Of a DNA stretch of 64,000 nt, positions 1 through 8,504 are shown one piece after another (the first letter of the stretch is position 1; every line of letters starts with the position of its first letter). The notes under the pieces are model-generated. The model saw only the letters and a program-made list of their open reading frames with translations. It ran no database searches and had not been told where the DNA came from. Location of the stretch: the NCBI RefSeq assembly GCF_040790665.1, contig NZ_CP160849.1, positions 2,257,501 through 2,321,500 of the forward strand, given 5' to 3'. The DNA is from Sulfitobacter pontiacus. Lineage in GTDB: Bacteria > Pseudomonadota > Alphaproteobacteria > Rhodobacterales > Rhodobacteraceae. The position numbers and the translations under genes were made by a program.

Positions 1-1
1 G

Positions 2-160
2 GGGGCAAAGTTCCACGAAGGGTCGTGGTGGCCCCGCTGGGGCGCGTGGCTGGAGAAGCGCTCTGACGGGAAAGTCGATGCCCGTATTCCGGGTGAAAAG
101 GGCCGTGATACCTTGGGCGACGCGCCGGGGACCTATGTGGTGCGCAAGGCAAGGGGCTGA
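2..160 (+). CDS. phaC: PHA synthase PhaC, C-terminal end (partial)
   Basis: The last 52 codons of a gene that enters from the left edge; the frame ends with TGA at 158-160. The translated end contains the signature HEGSWWPRWGAWL followed by a stretch ending in APGTYVVRKARG. This is the usual C-terminus of class I polyhydroxyalkanoate synthases, which polymerise 3-hydroxyacyl-CoA into storage polyester at the granule surface. The catalytic Cys/Asp part lies outside the window. The phasin gene and the PhaR regulator follow on the same strand, which supports the call. Confidence 0.85.
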   Translation, partial: GAKFHEGSWWPRWGAWLEKRSDGKVDARIPGEKGRDTLGDAPGTYVVRKARG

Positions 161-208
161 TCTGATTAGTCAATTTTTTATGGGGAGGCGGGCCGGAATG
201 GTCTGATG

Positions 209-219
209 CTGCATCGCAG
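209..219. promoter_or_regulatory. Candidate PhaR operator upstream of phaP
   Basis: CTGCATCGCAG is a perfect CTGC-N3-GCAG palindrome. This TGC-rich form is the one described for the Paracoccus PhaR repressor. It lies about 90 bp upstream of the phasin start and just upstream of a plausible -35 element, and a matching palindrome occurs upstream of phaR. Repression of phaP by free PhaR, relieved when PhaR binds PHA, is inferred from the family. Confidence 0.6.
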
Positions 220-226
220 AAAAAAC

Positions 227-256
227 TTGCAATGCCGCACCGCAGCATCTATCTAT
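227..256 (+). promoter_or_regulatory. Possible sigma-70-type promoter of phaP
   Basis: TTGCAA at 227-232 and TATCTA at 250-255 are separated by 17 bp. The spacer is rich in TGC/GCA trinucleotides (ATGCCGCACCGCAGC), so a second PhaR contact overlapping the promoter is possible. The phasin start lies about 55 bp downstream. The assignment is by eye only. Confidence 0.35.
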
Positions 257-311
257 GGGGTAGTCATAACGTAGCGGTAGACGCCGCTTGACCCCAGAAG
301 GAGAGTTTACC

Positions 312-755
312 ATGACGAAGACACCAGATTTCGCCGCGATGATGAAAGACATGATGGGTGCATTCCCAGTTGACACATCCGCAATGAACGACGCGTTCAA
401 AACAACCGCGACACTGAACGAAAAGCTGTCCGGCGTAGCGCTGAACGCTGCCGAGAAATCCGCCGAGATTTCCAGCAAATGGACAAAAGACACTCTGGCA
501 AAAATGTCCGAGATGTCGAAAGCCAAGCAAGAGCCAGCAGATTACGCCAAAGCAATGACCGAGTTCACCTCGGCTTCTGCTGAAGTCGCGTCCGAGCATA
601 TGGCCGCTTTCGCTGAAATCGCGAAAAAAGTTCAGATGGACACGGTTGAGCTGATGATGGCTGCGGGCAAAGACATGTCCGAAGAAGCAACAGCTGCTGT
701 GAAAAAAACGACATCCGACGCGACAGCCGCCACAAAGAAAGCTGCTGCGAAGTAA
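312..755 (+). CDS. phaP: Phasin, PHA granule-associated protein
   Basis: A 147-residue protein, small and rich in Ala, Lys and Glu, without a signal peptide or membrane segment. It starts MTKTPDFAAMMKDMMGAFPVD and continues as amphipathic helices, ending in a Lys/Ala-rich tail (ATKKAAAK). This matches the Paracoccus/Rhodobacter phasin family that coats PHA granules. ATG at 312 is chosen because AGAAGGAG lies just upstream; the longer TTG frame from 288 would bury that ribosome site. It sits between phaC and phaR and is followed by a strong terminator. Regulation by PhaR is likely from the upstream palindrome. Confidence 0.88.
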   Translation: MTKTPDFAAMMKDMMGAFPVDTSAMNDAFKTTATLNEKLSGVALNAAEKSAEISSKWTKDTLAKMSEMSKAKQEPADYAKAMTEFTSASAEVASEHMAAFAEIAKKVQMDTVELMMAAGKDMSEEATAAVKKTTSDATAATKKAAAK

Positions 756-790
756 TCGCACCGGCCTTTGGTTCAGGTAAAGATTGATGA

Positions 791-818
791 GGGCAGACTT
801 TGCGGTCTGCCCTTTTTT
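791..818 (+). terminator. Intrinsic terminator after phaP
   Basis: GGGCAGAC and GTCTGCCC form a perfect 8-bp stem with a TTTGCG loop, followed directly by six T. It separates the phasin transcript from phaR. Confidence 0.85.
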
Positions 819-853
819 GTGGCACCTATCTTTTTCATTTAAGCTGCCCTAAG

Positions 854-864
854 CTGCAATGCAG
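854..864. promoter_or_regulatory. Candidate PhaR autoregulatory operator
   Basis: CTGCAATGCAG, again a perfect CTGC-N3-GCAG palindrome, lies 25 bp before the GTG start chosen for phaR. It suggests negative autoregulation. Its position also argues against the upstream in-frame ATG at 859, which would lie inside the operator. Confidence 0.6.
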
Positions 865-888
865 CATGCTATTTGGGAAGGATCTACC

Positions 889-1455
889 GTGACCGAAACA
901 GTCAAGCCCCTGCTTATCAAACGATATGCCAGCCGCCGCCTGTATAATACCGAAACCAGTGACTATGTGACGCTGGATGATATCTCGGGGTTTATCCGCG
1001 ACGGGCGCGAGGTGCAGATTGTGGACCTGAAATCAGGCGACGATCTGACCCGCCAATATCTGCTGCAAATCATCGCCGAACACGAAAGCCGTGGTGAATC
1101 CGTGCTGCCGGTGGATGTGCTGAACGATCTTGTGCGCAGCTATATGTCCCCCGATGCGAGCGTTGTGCCGCAGTTCCTTAAGACATCGTTTGACATGCTG
1201 CGCGACGGTCAGGCGCGGGTGCTTGAGAACATGAACACGATCAACCCGATGGCGAAGATGCCCGGTTTCGAGGTCATGCAGGCCCAGCAAGAGGCGTTCA
1301 TGAAGGCGATGACCGGCAATATGCCGACACCTTGGAACGGCATGGGCAAGACCGATCAGCGCCCCGCCAGCGCCAAGGGCGATGACGCCGAAAGTCTGGA
1401 TGCGATCAAACAACAACTCGCCGAGCTGCAGGAAAAACTCTCCAAGCTGAAGTGA
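889..1455 (+). CDS. phaR: PHA synthesis repressor PhaR
   Basis: A 188-residue protein. The N-terminal PHA accumulation regulator DNA-binding domain (about residues 5-65: KPLLIKRYASRRLYNTETSDYVTL) is unmistakable, followed by a PHB-binding region (about 70-110) and a variable tail ending in a short coiled coil (QQLAELQEKLSKLK). PhaR senses PHA and represses phasin and its own gene. GTG at 889 is preferred because GGGAAGGA lies 7 bp upstream and the candidate operator lies upstream of it; the alternative ATG at 859 overlaps that operator. It ends at a hairpin terminator. Confidence 0.9.
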   Translation: MTETVKPLLIKRYASRRLYNTETSDYVTLDDISGFIRDGREVQIVDLKSGDDLTRQYLLQIIAEHESRGESVLPVDVLNDLVRSYMSPDASVVPQFLKTSFDMLRDGQARVLENMNTINPMAKMPGFEVMQAQQEAFMKAMTGNMPTPWNGMGKTDQRPASAKGDDAESLDAIKQQLAELQEKLSKLK

Positions 1456-1485
1456 CGGCGCTTGGTCCCCGTTTGAACGGTTAAG

Positions 1486-1510
1486 GCCCACCCGCTGACG
1501 GGTGGGCTTT
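1486..1510 (+). terminator. Terminator after phaR
   Basis: GCCCACCC and GGGTGGGC form an 8-bp stem with a six-base loop, followed by TTT. It lies between phaR and the convergent aminotransferase gene; the T-run is short. Confidence 0.6.
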
Positions 1511-1561
1511 GGTGTGTCTGCCGGATGCCTCCGGCGGGAGTTTGTCTGGCAAAATGAAGCC

Positions 1562-2740
1562 TTAGGCCGCGGCGGATTTCGTCACCGTCGCCAGCGCCCC
1601 GAGCAGCACATTCACAATCGCGTCGAGCTCGGCTGGTTGCAGTTGCACGGGCAGGCGCACGTCGCAGGCGGTCATCAACATGGCGCGGGTCCGGGGCAGG
1701 TCGGGCATGTCTTTGATGAACTGCCAGTTCCAGAAGGCGCGCGCGTTGTCGGTGCTTTGGCCGAAGACCTGAACCTTGACGCCGGCCTTGGCGCTGGCTT
1801 CGGCAAAGGCGCGGATGGCGGCATCGTCCAGCCCGACCAGATTGAACTGGATGGAATCCGGCGCGCGGGTTTCGGGGGGCAGCGGGGCGGGGACGTCGAT
1901 CTGGGGGGCGGCGTTCAGCTTGGCCGCGACATAGTCATGATTGCGCAGCCCGTCGGCCACACGGCGGGGCAGTTCGGCCAGTTGGGCCCGCACCAGCACC
2001 GCTGAAAGGTTGTTAAGACGCAGGTTATAAAGCGGCAGTTTATTCTGCCAGCGCGCGCAGGCGTCCGCGATGCCGGGGTGTTTCTTCCAGTTGTGTTCAT
2101 AGGCACCGGACATGATGATCGCACGGGCCACCAGATCGGCGTCGTCGGTGATCAGGATGCCGCCTTCGCCCGCGTTGACCATCTTGTAGGACTGGAAGGA
2201 AAAGCAGCCGATCTTGCCGATGGTGCCGATCTTGCGGTCGTGCCAGAGGGTGCCGAGCGAATGGGCCGCATCCTCGATCACCGGCACGTTTGCGGCATCG
2301 CACAGCTGCATGATCGCATCCATATCCGAGGTATGCCCCCGCATGTGGCTGATGATCACGGCGTCGACACCCGGCAGCTTGGCGGCGAAATCCGCCATAT
2401 CGATCCGGTAGTTTTCCCCGACCTCGCAGAGCACCGGCGTATAATTGGCGTGGATCACGGCAGAGGGCACGGCCGCGAAGGTAAAGCCGGGGATCAGCAC
2501 CTTGGCGTTCTGCGGCAGGTCCAGCGCCAGCAGCGACAGAAACAGCGCGGCAGAGCAGGACGACACCGCCAGTGCATAGCGGCTGCCCATCATCTGCGCG
2601 AACTCGACCTCCAGCAAGGACACCGGCGCATCGGCGGCAGCGGTGTAGCGAAACAGATCGCCGCTTTGCAACAGCAGCTCTATCTCGGCGCGGGCTGTGT
2701 CGGGAATGGCTTCGGCGCTGTGCATGTCGGGCAGGGTCAT
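1562..2740 (-). CDS. DegT/DnrJ/EryC1/StrS-family PLP aminotransferase
   Basis: 392 residues, fold type I PLP enzyme of the DegT/EryC1 class. The aspartate contacting the PLP ring nitrogen is in the IEDAAHS segment (D157), and the Schiff-base lysine is K186 in CFSFQSYKMVNAGEGG. The family usually transaminates keto-sugars with glutamate, but here no sugar-nucleotide or surface-polysaccharide gene is nearby. It is the last gene of a long minus-strand run of amine uptake and glutamylation genes, 95 bp after the FAD oxidase. The start has AGGAT a few bases upstream. Substrate unknown; an amine or amino-sugar role is inference. Confidence 0.8.
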   Translation of the reverse strand: MTLPDMHSAEAIPDTARAEIELLLQSGDLFRYTAAADAPVSLLEVEFAQMMGSRYALAVSSCSAALFLSLLALDLPQNAKVLIPGFTFAAVPSAVIHANYTPVLCEVGENYRIDMADFAAKLPGVDAVIISHMRGHTSDMDAIMQLCDAANVPVIEDAAHSLGTLWHDRKIGTIGKIGCFSFQSYKMVNAGEGGILITDDADLVARAIIMSGAYEHNWKKHPGIADACARWQNKLPLYNLRLNNLSAVLVRAQLAELPRRVADGLRNHDYVAAKLNAAPQIDVPAPLPPETRAPDSIQFNLVGLDDAAIRAFAEASAKAGVKVQVFGQSTDNARAFWNWQFIKDMPDLPRTRAMLMTACDVRLPVQLQPAELDAIVNVLLGALATVTKSAAA

Positions 2741-2835
2741 ATTTCAATATCCTGAATGTTTGTTTTCAGAATGGTAAAACAATGCGCCTATGGGACCAAG
2801 CCTTTTCCCCGTTCCGCTTCATGAATGTTTTGTGA

Positions 2836-4140
2836 CTATATCCCCAGACGGTCGCGCAGGCTGAACCAGCTCATGGCGAGCGCGAGCAGCGGGCTGCGCA
2901 GTGCGCCGCCGCCGGGGAAGGTCGGCGTGGGCAGGGCGCTCATCGTGTCAAAGCCGTCGCCATCGCCCTGGATCGCACGGGCCATCAACTGCCCTGCGTG
3001 GATCGCGGTGCCGACGCCGTGGCCGGAATAGCCCGAAGCCGACAGGATGTTCGGGGCCACGCGGGCCAGAAAGGGCAGCCGCTTCATGGTGATCGCCAGC
3101 GTGCCGCCCCAGGCGTAGTCGATCTTGACGTCGCGCAGCGCGGGGAAAACCTGGCCCATGGGTTTGCGCGCCTTGGCGGCGAGGTCGCTGGGGAAGCGGT
3201 AGCCATAGCTTTCGCCGCCGCCGAACAGCAGCCGCCCATCATGGCTGAGCCGGAAATAGTTCACCACGAATTTGCTATCGGCCACGGCGACATCCCGGGG
3301 CAGCACGTCTTTCACGCGGTCGCCCAAGGGTTCGGTGGCGACGATAAAGTTGTTGATCGGCATGACCTTGGCCGCGACCTTGCGGTTCAGCCCGCCCAGA
3401 TAGCCGTTGCAGGCCAGGATCACATGGTCCGCCGTCACCCGTCCGCCATCGGTCTGCACAGTGGCGGGGCTGCCTTCGGTGACGTGATGCACGGCGCTGC
3501 GTTCAAAGATCTCGACCCCTGCCGCCTGCGCCGCCCGTGCCAGCCCAAGGGCGAGGTTGAGAGGATGCAGATGCGCGGCCCCCATATCCAGAATACCGCC
3601 GCGATAGGCGGGCGAGGCACAGACAGTGCGCAGCGCGTCGCGGTCCAACACCTCTATCAGCTCGTAGCCATAGCGGTCCTGCAAGAAGCTGGCATAGGCG
3701 TGCAGATGCTCCACGTCACCGGCAGAACTGGCGGTCCAGGCGACGCCGGGCTTGAGGTGGCAATCGATGTCATGGGTCTTGATCAGGCTTTTAACAAGCG
3801 CTTTGGCGTCCTCGCCCAGATCCCATAGTCGCGTTGCGCCATCGCGTCCGACCATCTTTTCCAGGGCGTCCTGTTCGACGCGCTGACCACTCCCCAATTG
3901 CCCGCCATTGCGCCCCGAGGCCCCAAAGCCCACGCGCTGCGCCTCGACCAGCACGACGCGGCGACCGGCCTGTGCCAGATGCAACGCAGCCGACAGGCCA
4001 GTATAGCCGCCCCCGACAACGCAGACATCCGCGCGTTGATCGCCCTTGAGCGTGGGGTAGGCATCGGTCGGGGTTGCGGTCGCGGCGTACCAGCTGTCTG
4101 GATAGCGCCCCGGCGCGTCGTTTGCGTAAAGCAGGTTCAT
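2836..4140 (-). CDS. FAD-dependent amine oxidase, gamma-glutamylputrescine oxidase-like
   Basis: 434 residues. The Rossmann FAD motif is at residues 41-52 (VCVVGGGYTGLSAA), then a GASGRNGGQLGSGQ segment typical of the PuuB/DAO family and a C-terminal SGYSGHGVGTAIHAGQ FAD-binding segment. Family members (PuuB/OrdL type) oxidise gamma-glutamylated amines or N-methylated amino acids with release of H2O2. It lies directly downstream of a PuuA-like ligase on the minus strand, which favours a gamma-glutamyl-amine substrate. No aldehyde dehydrogenase of PuuC type is present in the window, so the next step would be encoded elsewhere. Confidence 0.8.
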   Translation of the reverse strand: MNLLYANDAPGRYPDSWYAATATPTDAYPTLKGDQRADVCVVGGGYTGLSAALHLAQAGRRVVLVEAQRVGFGASGRNGGQLGSGQRVEQDALEKMVGRDGATRLWDLGEDAKALVKSLIKTHDIDCHLKPGVAWTASSAGDVEHLHAYASFLQDRYGYELIEVLDRDALRTVCASPAYRGGILDMGAAHLHPLNLALGLARAAQAAGVEIFERSAVHHVTEGSPATVQTDGGRVTADHVILACNGYLGGLNRKVAAKVMPINNFIVATEPLGDRVKDVLPRDVAVADSKFVVNYFRLSHDGRLLFGGGESYGYRFPSDLAAKARKPMGQVFPALRDVKIDYAWGGTLAITMKRLPFLARVAPNILSASGYSGHGVGTAIHAGQLMARAIQGDGDGFDTMSALPTPTFPGGGALRSPLLALAMSWFSLRDRLGI

Positions 4141-4162
4141 TGCAGATCGGCCCCCTTGGCCG

Positions 4163-4194
4163 CTTCCAAATGGTCTTAAATCCTCGCCGAAGGC
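4163..4194 (-). repeat. Dispersed 32-bp intergenic repeat, copy 1
   Basis: Read on the minus strand it begins GCCTTCGGCGAGGATTT and ends ACCATTTGGAAG. A second copy at 54402-54433 differs only at two central bases. Both lie in short gaps between minus-strand genes, in the same orientation. Confidence 0.6.
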
Positions 4195-4213
4195 TCCCGC
4201 GGGTGCGGCGGGC

Positions 4214-5575
4214 CTAGACGTTCATCAACAGGTGCTCGCGTTCCCACGGGGAAATCACATGCAGGAACTCTTCGTATTCCGCGCGTTTGACGATGGCGTA
4301 GACGCGGGCGAACTCGGGGCCCAACACCTCGTGCAGGGTCGTGGCTTCTTCAAACAGATCCAGCGCGGATCCCAGCACCTGCGGGATATCCCCGTCGCCG
4401 TCATAGGCGTCGCCCTTGAATTCGGCTTTGGGCTTTTTCTGTTCCATCAGGCCCAGATAGCCGCAGGCGAGCGAGGCGGCGATGCCGAGGTAGGGGTTGC
4501 AGTCCATCCCGGCGAGGCGGTTCTCGACCCGGCGTGACGCGGGGCCGGACAGGGGCACGCGGATGCCGGTGGTGCGGTTGTCGCGGCCCCATTCCAGATT
4601 GATCGGCGCGGCATGGTCTTTGACGTAGCGCCGGTAGCTGTTCACATAGGGCGCAATGACGGCCAGCGCGTCGGGCATGTGGTTCTGCATGCCGGCGATA
4701 AAGTGGTAAAACGCGTCCGTCTCGCCGCCTTGCGGGCCGGAGAAGATGTTCTTGCCCGTCGTAGCATCCAGCACCGAATGGTGGATATGCATGGCGCTGC
4801 CGGGTTCGTTGGCGATGGGTTTCGCCATGAAGGTGGCATAGCAATCGTGGCGCAGGGCGGCTTCGCGGATCAGACGTTTGAAATAGAACACCTCGTCGGC
4901 CAGCCGCACGGGGTCACCGTGGATCAGGTTGATCTCAAGCTGGCCCGCGCCGCCTTCCTGGGTGATACCGTCAATCTCGAATCCCTGTGCCTCGGCAAAG
5001 TCGTAGATGTCGTCGATCACGGGGCCGAATTCATCGACGGCGGTCATGGAATAGGCCTGACGCGCGGCAGCAGGGCGGCCGGAGCGACCCATCATCGGCT
5101 TGATCTCATGCGCGGGGTCAAGGTTGCGCGCGACCAGAAAGAATTCCATTTCGGGGGCGACAACCGGCTCCCAGCCTTGTACGCGATAAAGATCGACAAC
5201 GCGTTTCAGCACATTGCGCGGCGAATATTCAACCGGATTGCCGTCGCGGTCAAAGGCGTCGTGGATCACTTGCAATGTCCAGTCGCCGGTCCAGGGGGCG
5301 GCGGTCGCGGTCGAGATATCGGGCCGCAGGATCATGTCTTTTTCGATGAACCCGTCGGCACCGGCGGCGTCGCCCCATTCACCGGTGATGGTCTGGTAGA
5401 AGATGCTGTCGGGCAGGTGGAAATATTCCTGCCGTGCGAATTTTGTGGCGGGCACCGCTTTGCCGCGTGCGATGCCGGGGAGGTCGGGGATGATACATTC
5501 AACTTCGTCGAGCCGCTTGCCCTCCAGATATTCGCGTGCTGCGGGGGGAAGCTCTTCAAGCCAGTCGGACATCAT
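4214..5575 (-). CDS. Glutamine synthetase-family ligase, PuuA-like
   Basis: 453 residues, the usual length of gamma-glutamylpolyamine synthetases. Class I glutamine synthetase catalytic fold: the glutamate/metal-binding part shows GGAGQLEINLIHGDP, and the ATP-site signature is MAKPIANEPGSAMHIHHSVLD, followed by the substrate arginine region NRTTGIRVP. These enzymes join glutamate to the amine group of putrescine or similar amines using ATP. The start ATG overlaps the TGA of the upstream amidotransferase (ATGA), so the two are translationally coupled. A second paralogue lies two genes upstream. The exact amine is not readable from sequence. Confidence 0.85.
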   Translation of the reverse strand: MMSDWLEELPPAAREYLEGKRLDEVECIIPDLPGIARGKAVPATKFARQEYFHLPDSIFYQTITGEWGDAAGADGFIEKDMILRPDISTATAAPWTGDWTLQVIHDAFDRDGNPVEYSPRNVLKRVVDLYRVQGWEPVVAPEMEFFLVARNLDPAHEIKPMMGRSGRPAAARQAYSMTAVDEFGPVIDDIYDFAEAQGFEIDGITQEGGAGQLEINLIHGDPVRLADEVFYFKRLIREAALRHDCYATFMAKPIANEPGSAMHIHHSVLDATTGKNIFSGPQGGETDAFYHFIAGMQNHMPDALAVIAPYVNSYRRYVKDHAAPINLEWGRDNRTTGIRVPLSGPASRRVENRLAGMDCNPYLGIAASLACGYLGLMEQKKPKAEFKGDAYDGDGDIPQVLGSALDLFEEATTLHEVLGPEFARVYAIVKRAEYEEFLHVISPWEREHLLMNV

Positions 5576-6261
5576 AATCTCTCTTTCTTGAGGAAATCTG
5601 CAATATGGTCGGCGATTTTTGCATTGTCGGTGGGGGCGTCCAGCAGGGCGGAAGCCGCCTGAAGCTGGTGATCGGGCACGACGCCCTTGCCGCGGGTGCG
5701 GATCAGCCCGTCGATAAAGTCTTGGGTAAATTCGGGGTGGGGCTGGATGGTCCAGATGTGATCATCATACAGCAGGGCCGCGTTGGCGCAGAAGTCGGAA
5801 GCGCCGACCACCTTGGCCCCTTCGGGCAGTTGGGTGACCTGATCCTGATGCCAGGCATTCAGGGCCAGGGTCTCTCCGTCGATGGTGTATTCGGTGCGGC
5901 CGACGGACCAGCCGCCGGCGAATTTCTCGACCTTGCCGCCAAGGGCCTGTGCAATGATCTGGTGGCCAAAGCAGATGCCGACCAGCGGGCGGCCTGCCTC
6001 GCGGATGGCGCGGATCAGCTGCTCCAGCGGGGGGATCCAGTCATGATCCTCGTAGGCACCGTGTTTCGATCCGGTGATCAGCCAGCCGTCCGCATCCACC
6101 GCCGAGGCCGGGAAGTCGCCATCGACCACGGACCAGATCTGGAAGTCGAACCCGTGGCCGCCCAGCAGTTTGACAAACATATCGCCATAATCGCCAAGCG
6201 CGTCTTTCATATTGTCGGGGGAGTGGCCGGTTTGAAGGATACCGATTTTCATGGGGGGCAT
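5572..6261 (-). CDS. Class I glutamine amidotransferase-like hydrolase
   Basis: 229 residues, a single GATase class I domain. The nucleophile elbow is C97 in VGICFGHQ, and the His/Glu pair is H175/E177 in IQPHPEF, so the triad is complete. In amine glutamylation operons such a protein can hydrolyse the gamma-glutamyl bond (the role of PuuD), but this one resembles the stand-alone GuaA-type family rather than the peptidase C26 PuuD itself. It sits between the two ligase genes, 4 bp from one and overlapping the other. An alternative start is ATG at 6252 (MKIGILQTG). Confidence 0.82.
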   Translation of the reverse strand: MPPMKIGILQTGHSPDNMKDALGDYGDMFVKLLGGHGFDFQIWSVVDGDFPASAVDADGWLITGSKHGAYEDHDWIPPLEQLIRAIREAGRPLVGICFGHQIIAQALGGKVEKFAGGWSVGRTEYTIDGETLALNAWHQDQVTQLPEGAKVVGASDFCANAALLYDDHIWTIQPHPEFTQDFIDGLIRTRGKGVVPDHQLQAASALLDAPTDNAKIADHIADFLKKERL

Positions 6262-6265
6262 CTGA

Positions 6266-7600
6266 TTACACCGTGTCCAGATAGATTTCGACCTGCTCTT
6301 GCGGGGTCAGTTCTTGCATATAATGCAGCTCTTGCCGTTTGGTGAGGATAAAGTTGCGCACCATTTCAGGGGCAAAGATACGCTTTACCTCGGCGGAGTT
6401 TTCAAAGGCGTCGATCGCGGATTTCCAGTCGCCGGGGATTTGCGGCAGGTCGGCGGCATAGGCGTTGCCGGTGATCGGGGCGGGGGGCTCTGCCCCGTCC
6501 TCGATGCCGTTCATCGCAGCACCCAGCACGGCGGCCAGCATCAGATAGGGGTTCACGTCGCCGCCCGACACACGGTGTTCGATCCGCCGCGCCTTGTGGC
6601 TGCCGGACGGGATACGGATGGAGGAGGTGCGGTTCTCGTAGGCCCAAGAGATCCCCGTGGGCGCGTGGGCACCGGGCACCATACGGTCGAAGCTGTTGGC
6701 GTGGGGCGCAAAGACCAGCGCGCAGCCGGCCATGGCATTCATACAACCCGCCACAGCGTGACGCATGATCGCCGTGCCTTGGGGGCCGCCGTCGTCAAAG
6801 ACATTGTTACCGTTCTTGTCGAGCACCGAGAAATGCGTGTGCAGGCCCGACCCGGGGTAATCCTCGTAGGGTTTCGCCATGAAGCTTGCGGCAAAGCCGT
6901 GGCGGCGGGCGAGGCCCTTGACCAGCATCTTGAAAAGCCAGGCATCATCGGCGGCGCGCAGGGCGTCGTCGCAATGCATGAGGTTGATCTCGAACTGGCC
7001 CAGACCCGCTTCGGAAATGGCGGTGTCGGCGGGGATGTCCATCTCTTCGCAGGCGTCATAAAGATCGGTGAAGAATTCATCGAACTGGTCCAGCGCGCGG
7101 ATCGACAGGGTTTCGGCGGCCTTGCGGCGTTTGCCCGACCGGGGCGACAGCGGCACCTGCAGTTTGCGGCCCGAATCGTCGATCAGGAAGAATTCAAGCT
7201 CGACCGCGCAGACCGGCGTCAGCCCGCGATCCTTGTAGCGTTCGACCACCGCGCGCAGGGCATGGCGCGGGTCGCCGCCATAGGGGCGCCCGTCTTCGTG
7301 GAACATCCAGATCGGCAGCAGCGCAGAGGGCGCATCAAGCCAGGGCATCGGCAGAAAGCCGCGTTCGGTCGGGTGCAGGATGCCATCGGCATCGCCGCTT
7401 TCAAACACCAGCGGGCTGTCGTCGATGTCTTCGCCCCAGATATCGAGGTTCAGCACGGACATGGGAAAGCGCGTGCCGTCCTCTACCACCTTGTCGGCAA
7501 AGCGCGTGGGGATACGCTTGCCGCGGGCCTGACCATTCAAGTCGGCGGCGGCCACACGGATTGTGCGGACCTGAGGATGTTTGCGGAGCCAGTTTTTCAT
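6266..7600 (-). CDS. Second glutamine synthetase-family ligase
   Basis: 444 residues, a paralogue of the PuuA-like gene downstream but clearly divergent. It shows the GS core EAGLGQFEINLMHCDD, the ATP-site segment MAKPYEDYPGSGLHTHFSVLD and the arginine segment ENRTSSIRIPSG. Two different ligases in one operon suggest two substrates, or glutamylation of two amine groups. AAGGTG lies 6 bp before the ATG. The 97-bp gap upstream contains a small hairpin (AGCGC-CCAC-GCGCT at 7659-7672), and the last importer gene precedes it. Confidence 0.83.
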   Translation of the reverse strand: MKNWLRKHPQVRTIRVAAADLNGQARGKRIPTRFADKVVEDGTRFPMSVLNLDIWGEDIDDSPLVFESGDADGILHPTERGFLPMPWLDAPSALLPIWMFHEDGRPYGGDPRHALRAVVERYKDRGLTPVCAVELEFFLIDDSGRKLQVPLSPRSGKRRKAAETLSIRALDQFDEFFTDLYDACEEMDIPADTAISEAGLGQFEINLMHCDDALRAADDAWLFKMLVKGLARRHGFAASFMAKPYEDYPGSGLHTHFSVLDKNGNNVFDDGGPQGTAIMRHAVAGCMNAMAGCALVFAPHANSFDRMVPGAHAPTGISWAYENRTSSIRIPSGSHKARRIEHRVSGGDVNPYLMLAAVLGAAMNGIEDGAEPPAPITGNAYAADLPQIPGDWKSAIDAFENSAEVKRIFAPEMVRNFILTKRQELHYMQELTPQEQVEIYLDTV

Positions 7601-7697
7601 ATCACACCTTGCAAGCGGCGGGCATGAACGGCGTTCTTACAACGTGAAAACCGGGGGTAGCGCCCACGCGCTAAATAATTTGATCAAAAAACAGATA

Positions 7698-8504
7698 CTA
7701 CCGGATCAGATTTAGACGCAAGCGAATTTTCCGCACCGCAGCCTGAGGCACATGGCGGTTCAAACGGCGGTTGATCAGCCCGAAGATGGCAATGATCACC
7801 AGCGTCAGCAAAATGAAGTAGCCCGCCAGAATGGGGTAGGGGATAAACGGGTTAAACGTCTTATCCGCGAAATAGCTGGCGTAATACAGCGCGTCCCCGC
7901 GTTGTTGCAGCGCCGGAAAACCGGTGAAAAACACCAGCGTTGTCGCATGAAACAGGAAGATCGCCTCGTTTGTATAGGCGGGCCATGCCAGCCGCAGCAT
8001 GGTGGGCCAGATGATGCGCTTGAACCGCGGCCAGCCGGAAATGCCGTAGGCATCGGCGGCTTCGGTGTCGCCCTTGGGGATGGATTGCAGCGCGCCATAG
8101 AAAATCTCGGCCGAGTAGGCAGAGGTGTTGAAGAACAGAACAATCAGCGCCCCAAGCCACGCAGAGGTGAACATATCAAAGAACGGGTGCACAGATTTTA
8201 GGCTAAGGAACAGGAAGTAGCCAAAGAAGAACTGGATGAACAAGGGCGAGCCGCGGAACAGGAAGATAAACCATTCGGCCGGTTTGCGCAGCCAAGGGCT
8301 GGGGTGGGCCTTGGCCACGGCCAGCGCCGTCGCCAGCAGGAAGCCGCTGACCAGCGCGAAAAACCCGTAGTAGACGTTCCAGATCATGCCCGACCCGATC
8401 AGGGTGAACTGGTCACACAGCGTAAAGTCGCTGCGCGGCAGCAGCCGTTCGCCATAGCCAAGCGAGCGCAGCCCATAGGATTGGATGGTTTCCCAACAGG
8501 TCAT
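7698..8504 (-). CDS. Polar amino acid/polyamine-type ABC permease (HisM-like)
   Basis: 268 residues with an N-terminal segment, several hydrophobic helices and the HAAT-type EAA loop (AADAYGISGWPRFKRIIWPTMLRLAWP). It resembles HisM-type inner-membrane permeases of the lysine/arginine/ornithine/histidine importer class. Its start overlaps the stop of the partner permease by 4 bp. It forms the channel together with that permease, with the ATPase and binding protein encoded upstream. Confidence 0.85.
   Translation of the reverse strand: MTCWETIQSYGLRSLGYGERLLPRSDFTLCDQFTLIGSGMIWNVYYGFFALVSGFLLATALAVAKAHPSPWLRKPAEWFIFLFRGSPLFIQFFFGYFLFLSLKSVHPFFDMFTSAWLGALIVLFFNTSAYSAEIFYGALQSIPKGDTEAADAYGISGWPRFKRIIWPTMLRLAWPAYTNEAIFLFHATTLVFFTGFPALQQRGDALYYASYFADKTFNPFIPYPILAGYFILLTLVIIAIFGLINRRLNRHVPQAAVRKIRLRLNLIR

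Noticed and set aside
7601-7697. A possible terminator between the permease and the upstream ligase of the amine operon
   Set aside because: The AGCGC/GCGCT stem is only 5 bp and lacks a T-run on the minus strand, so it is mentioned only under the ligase gene.
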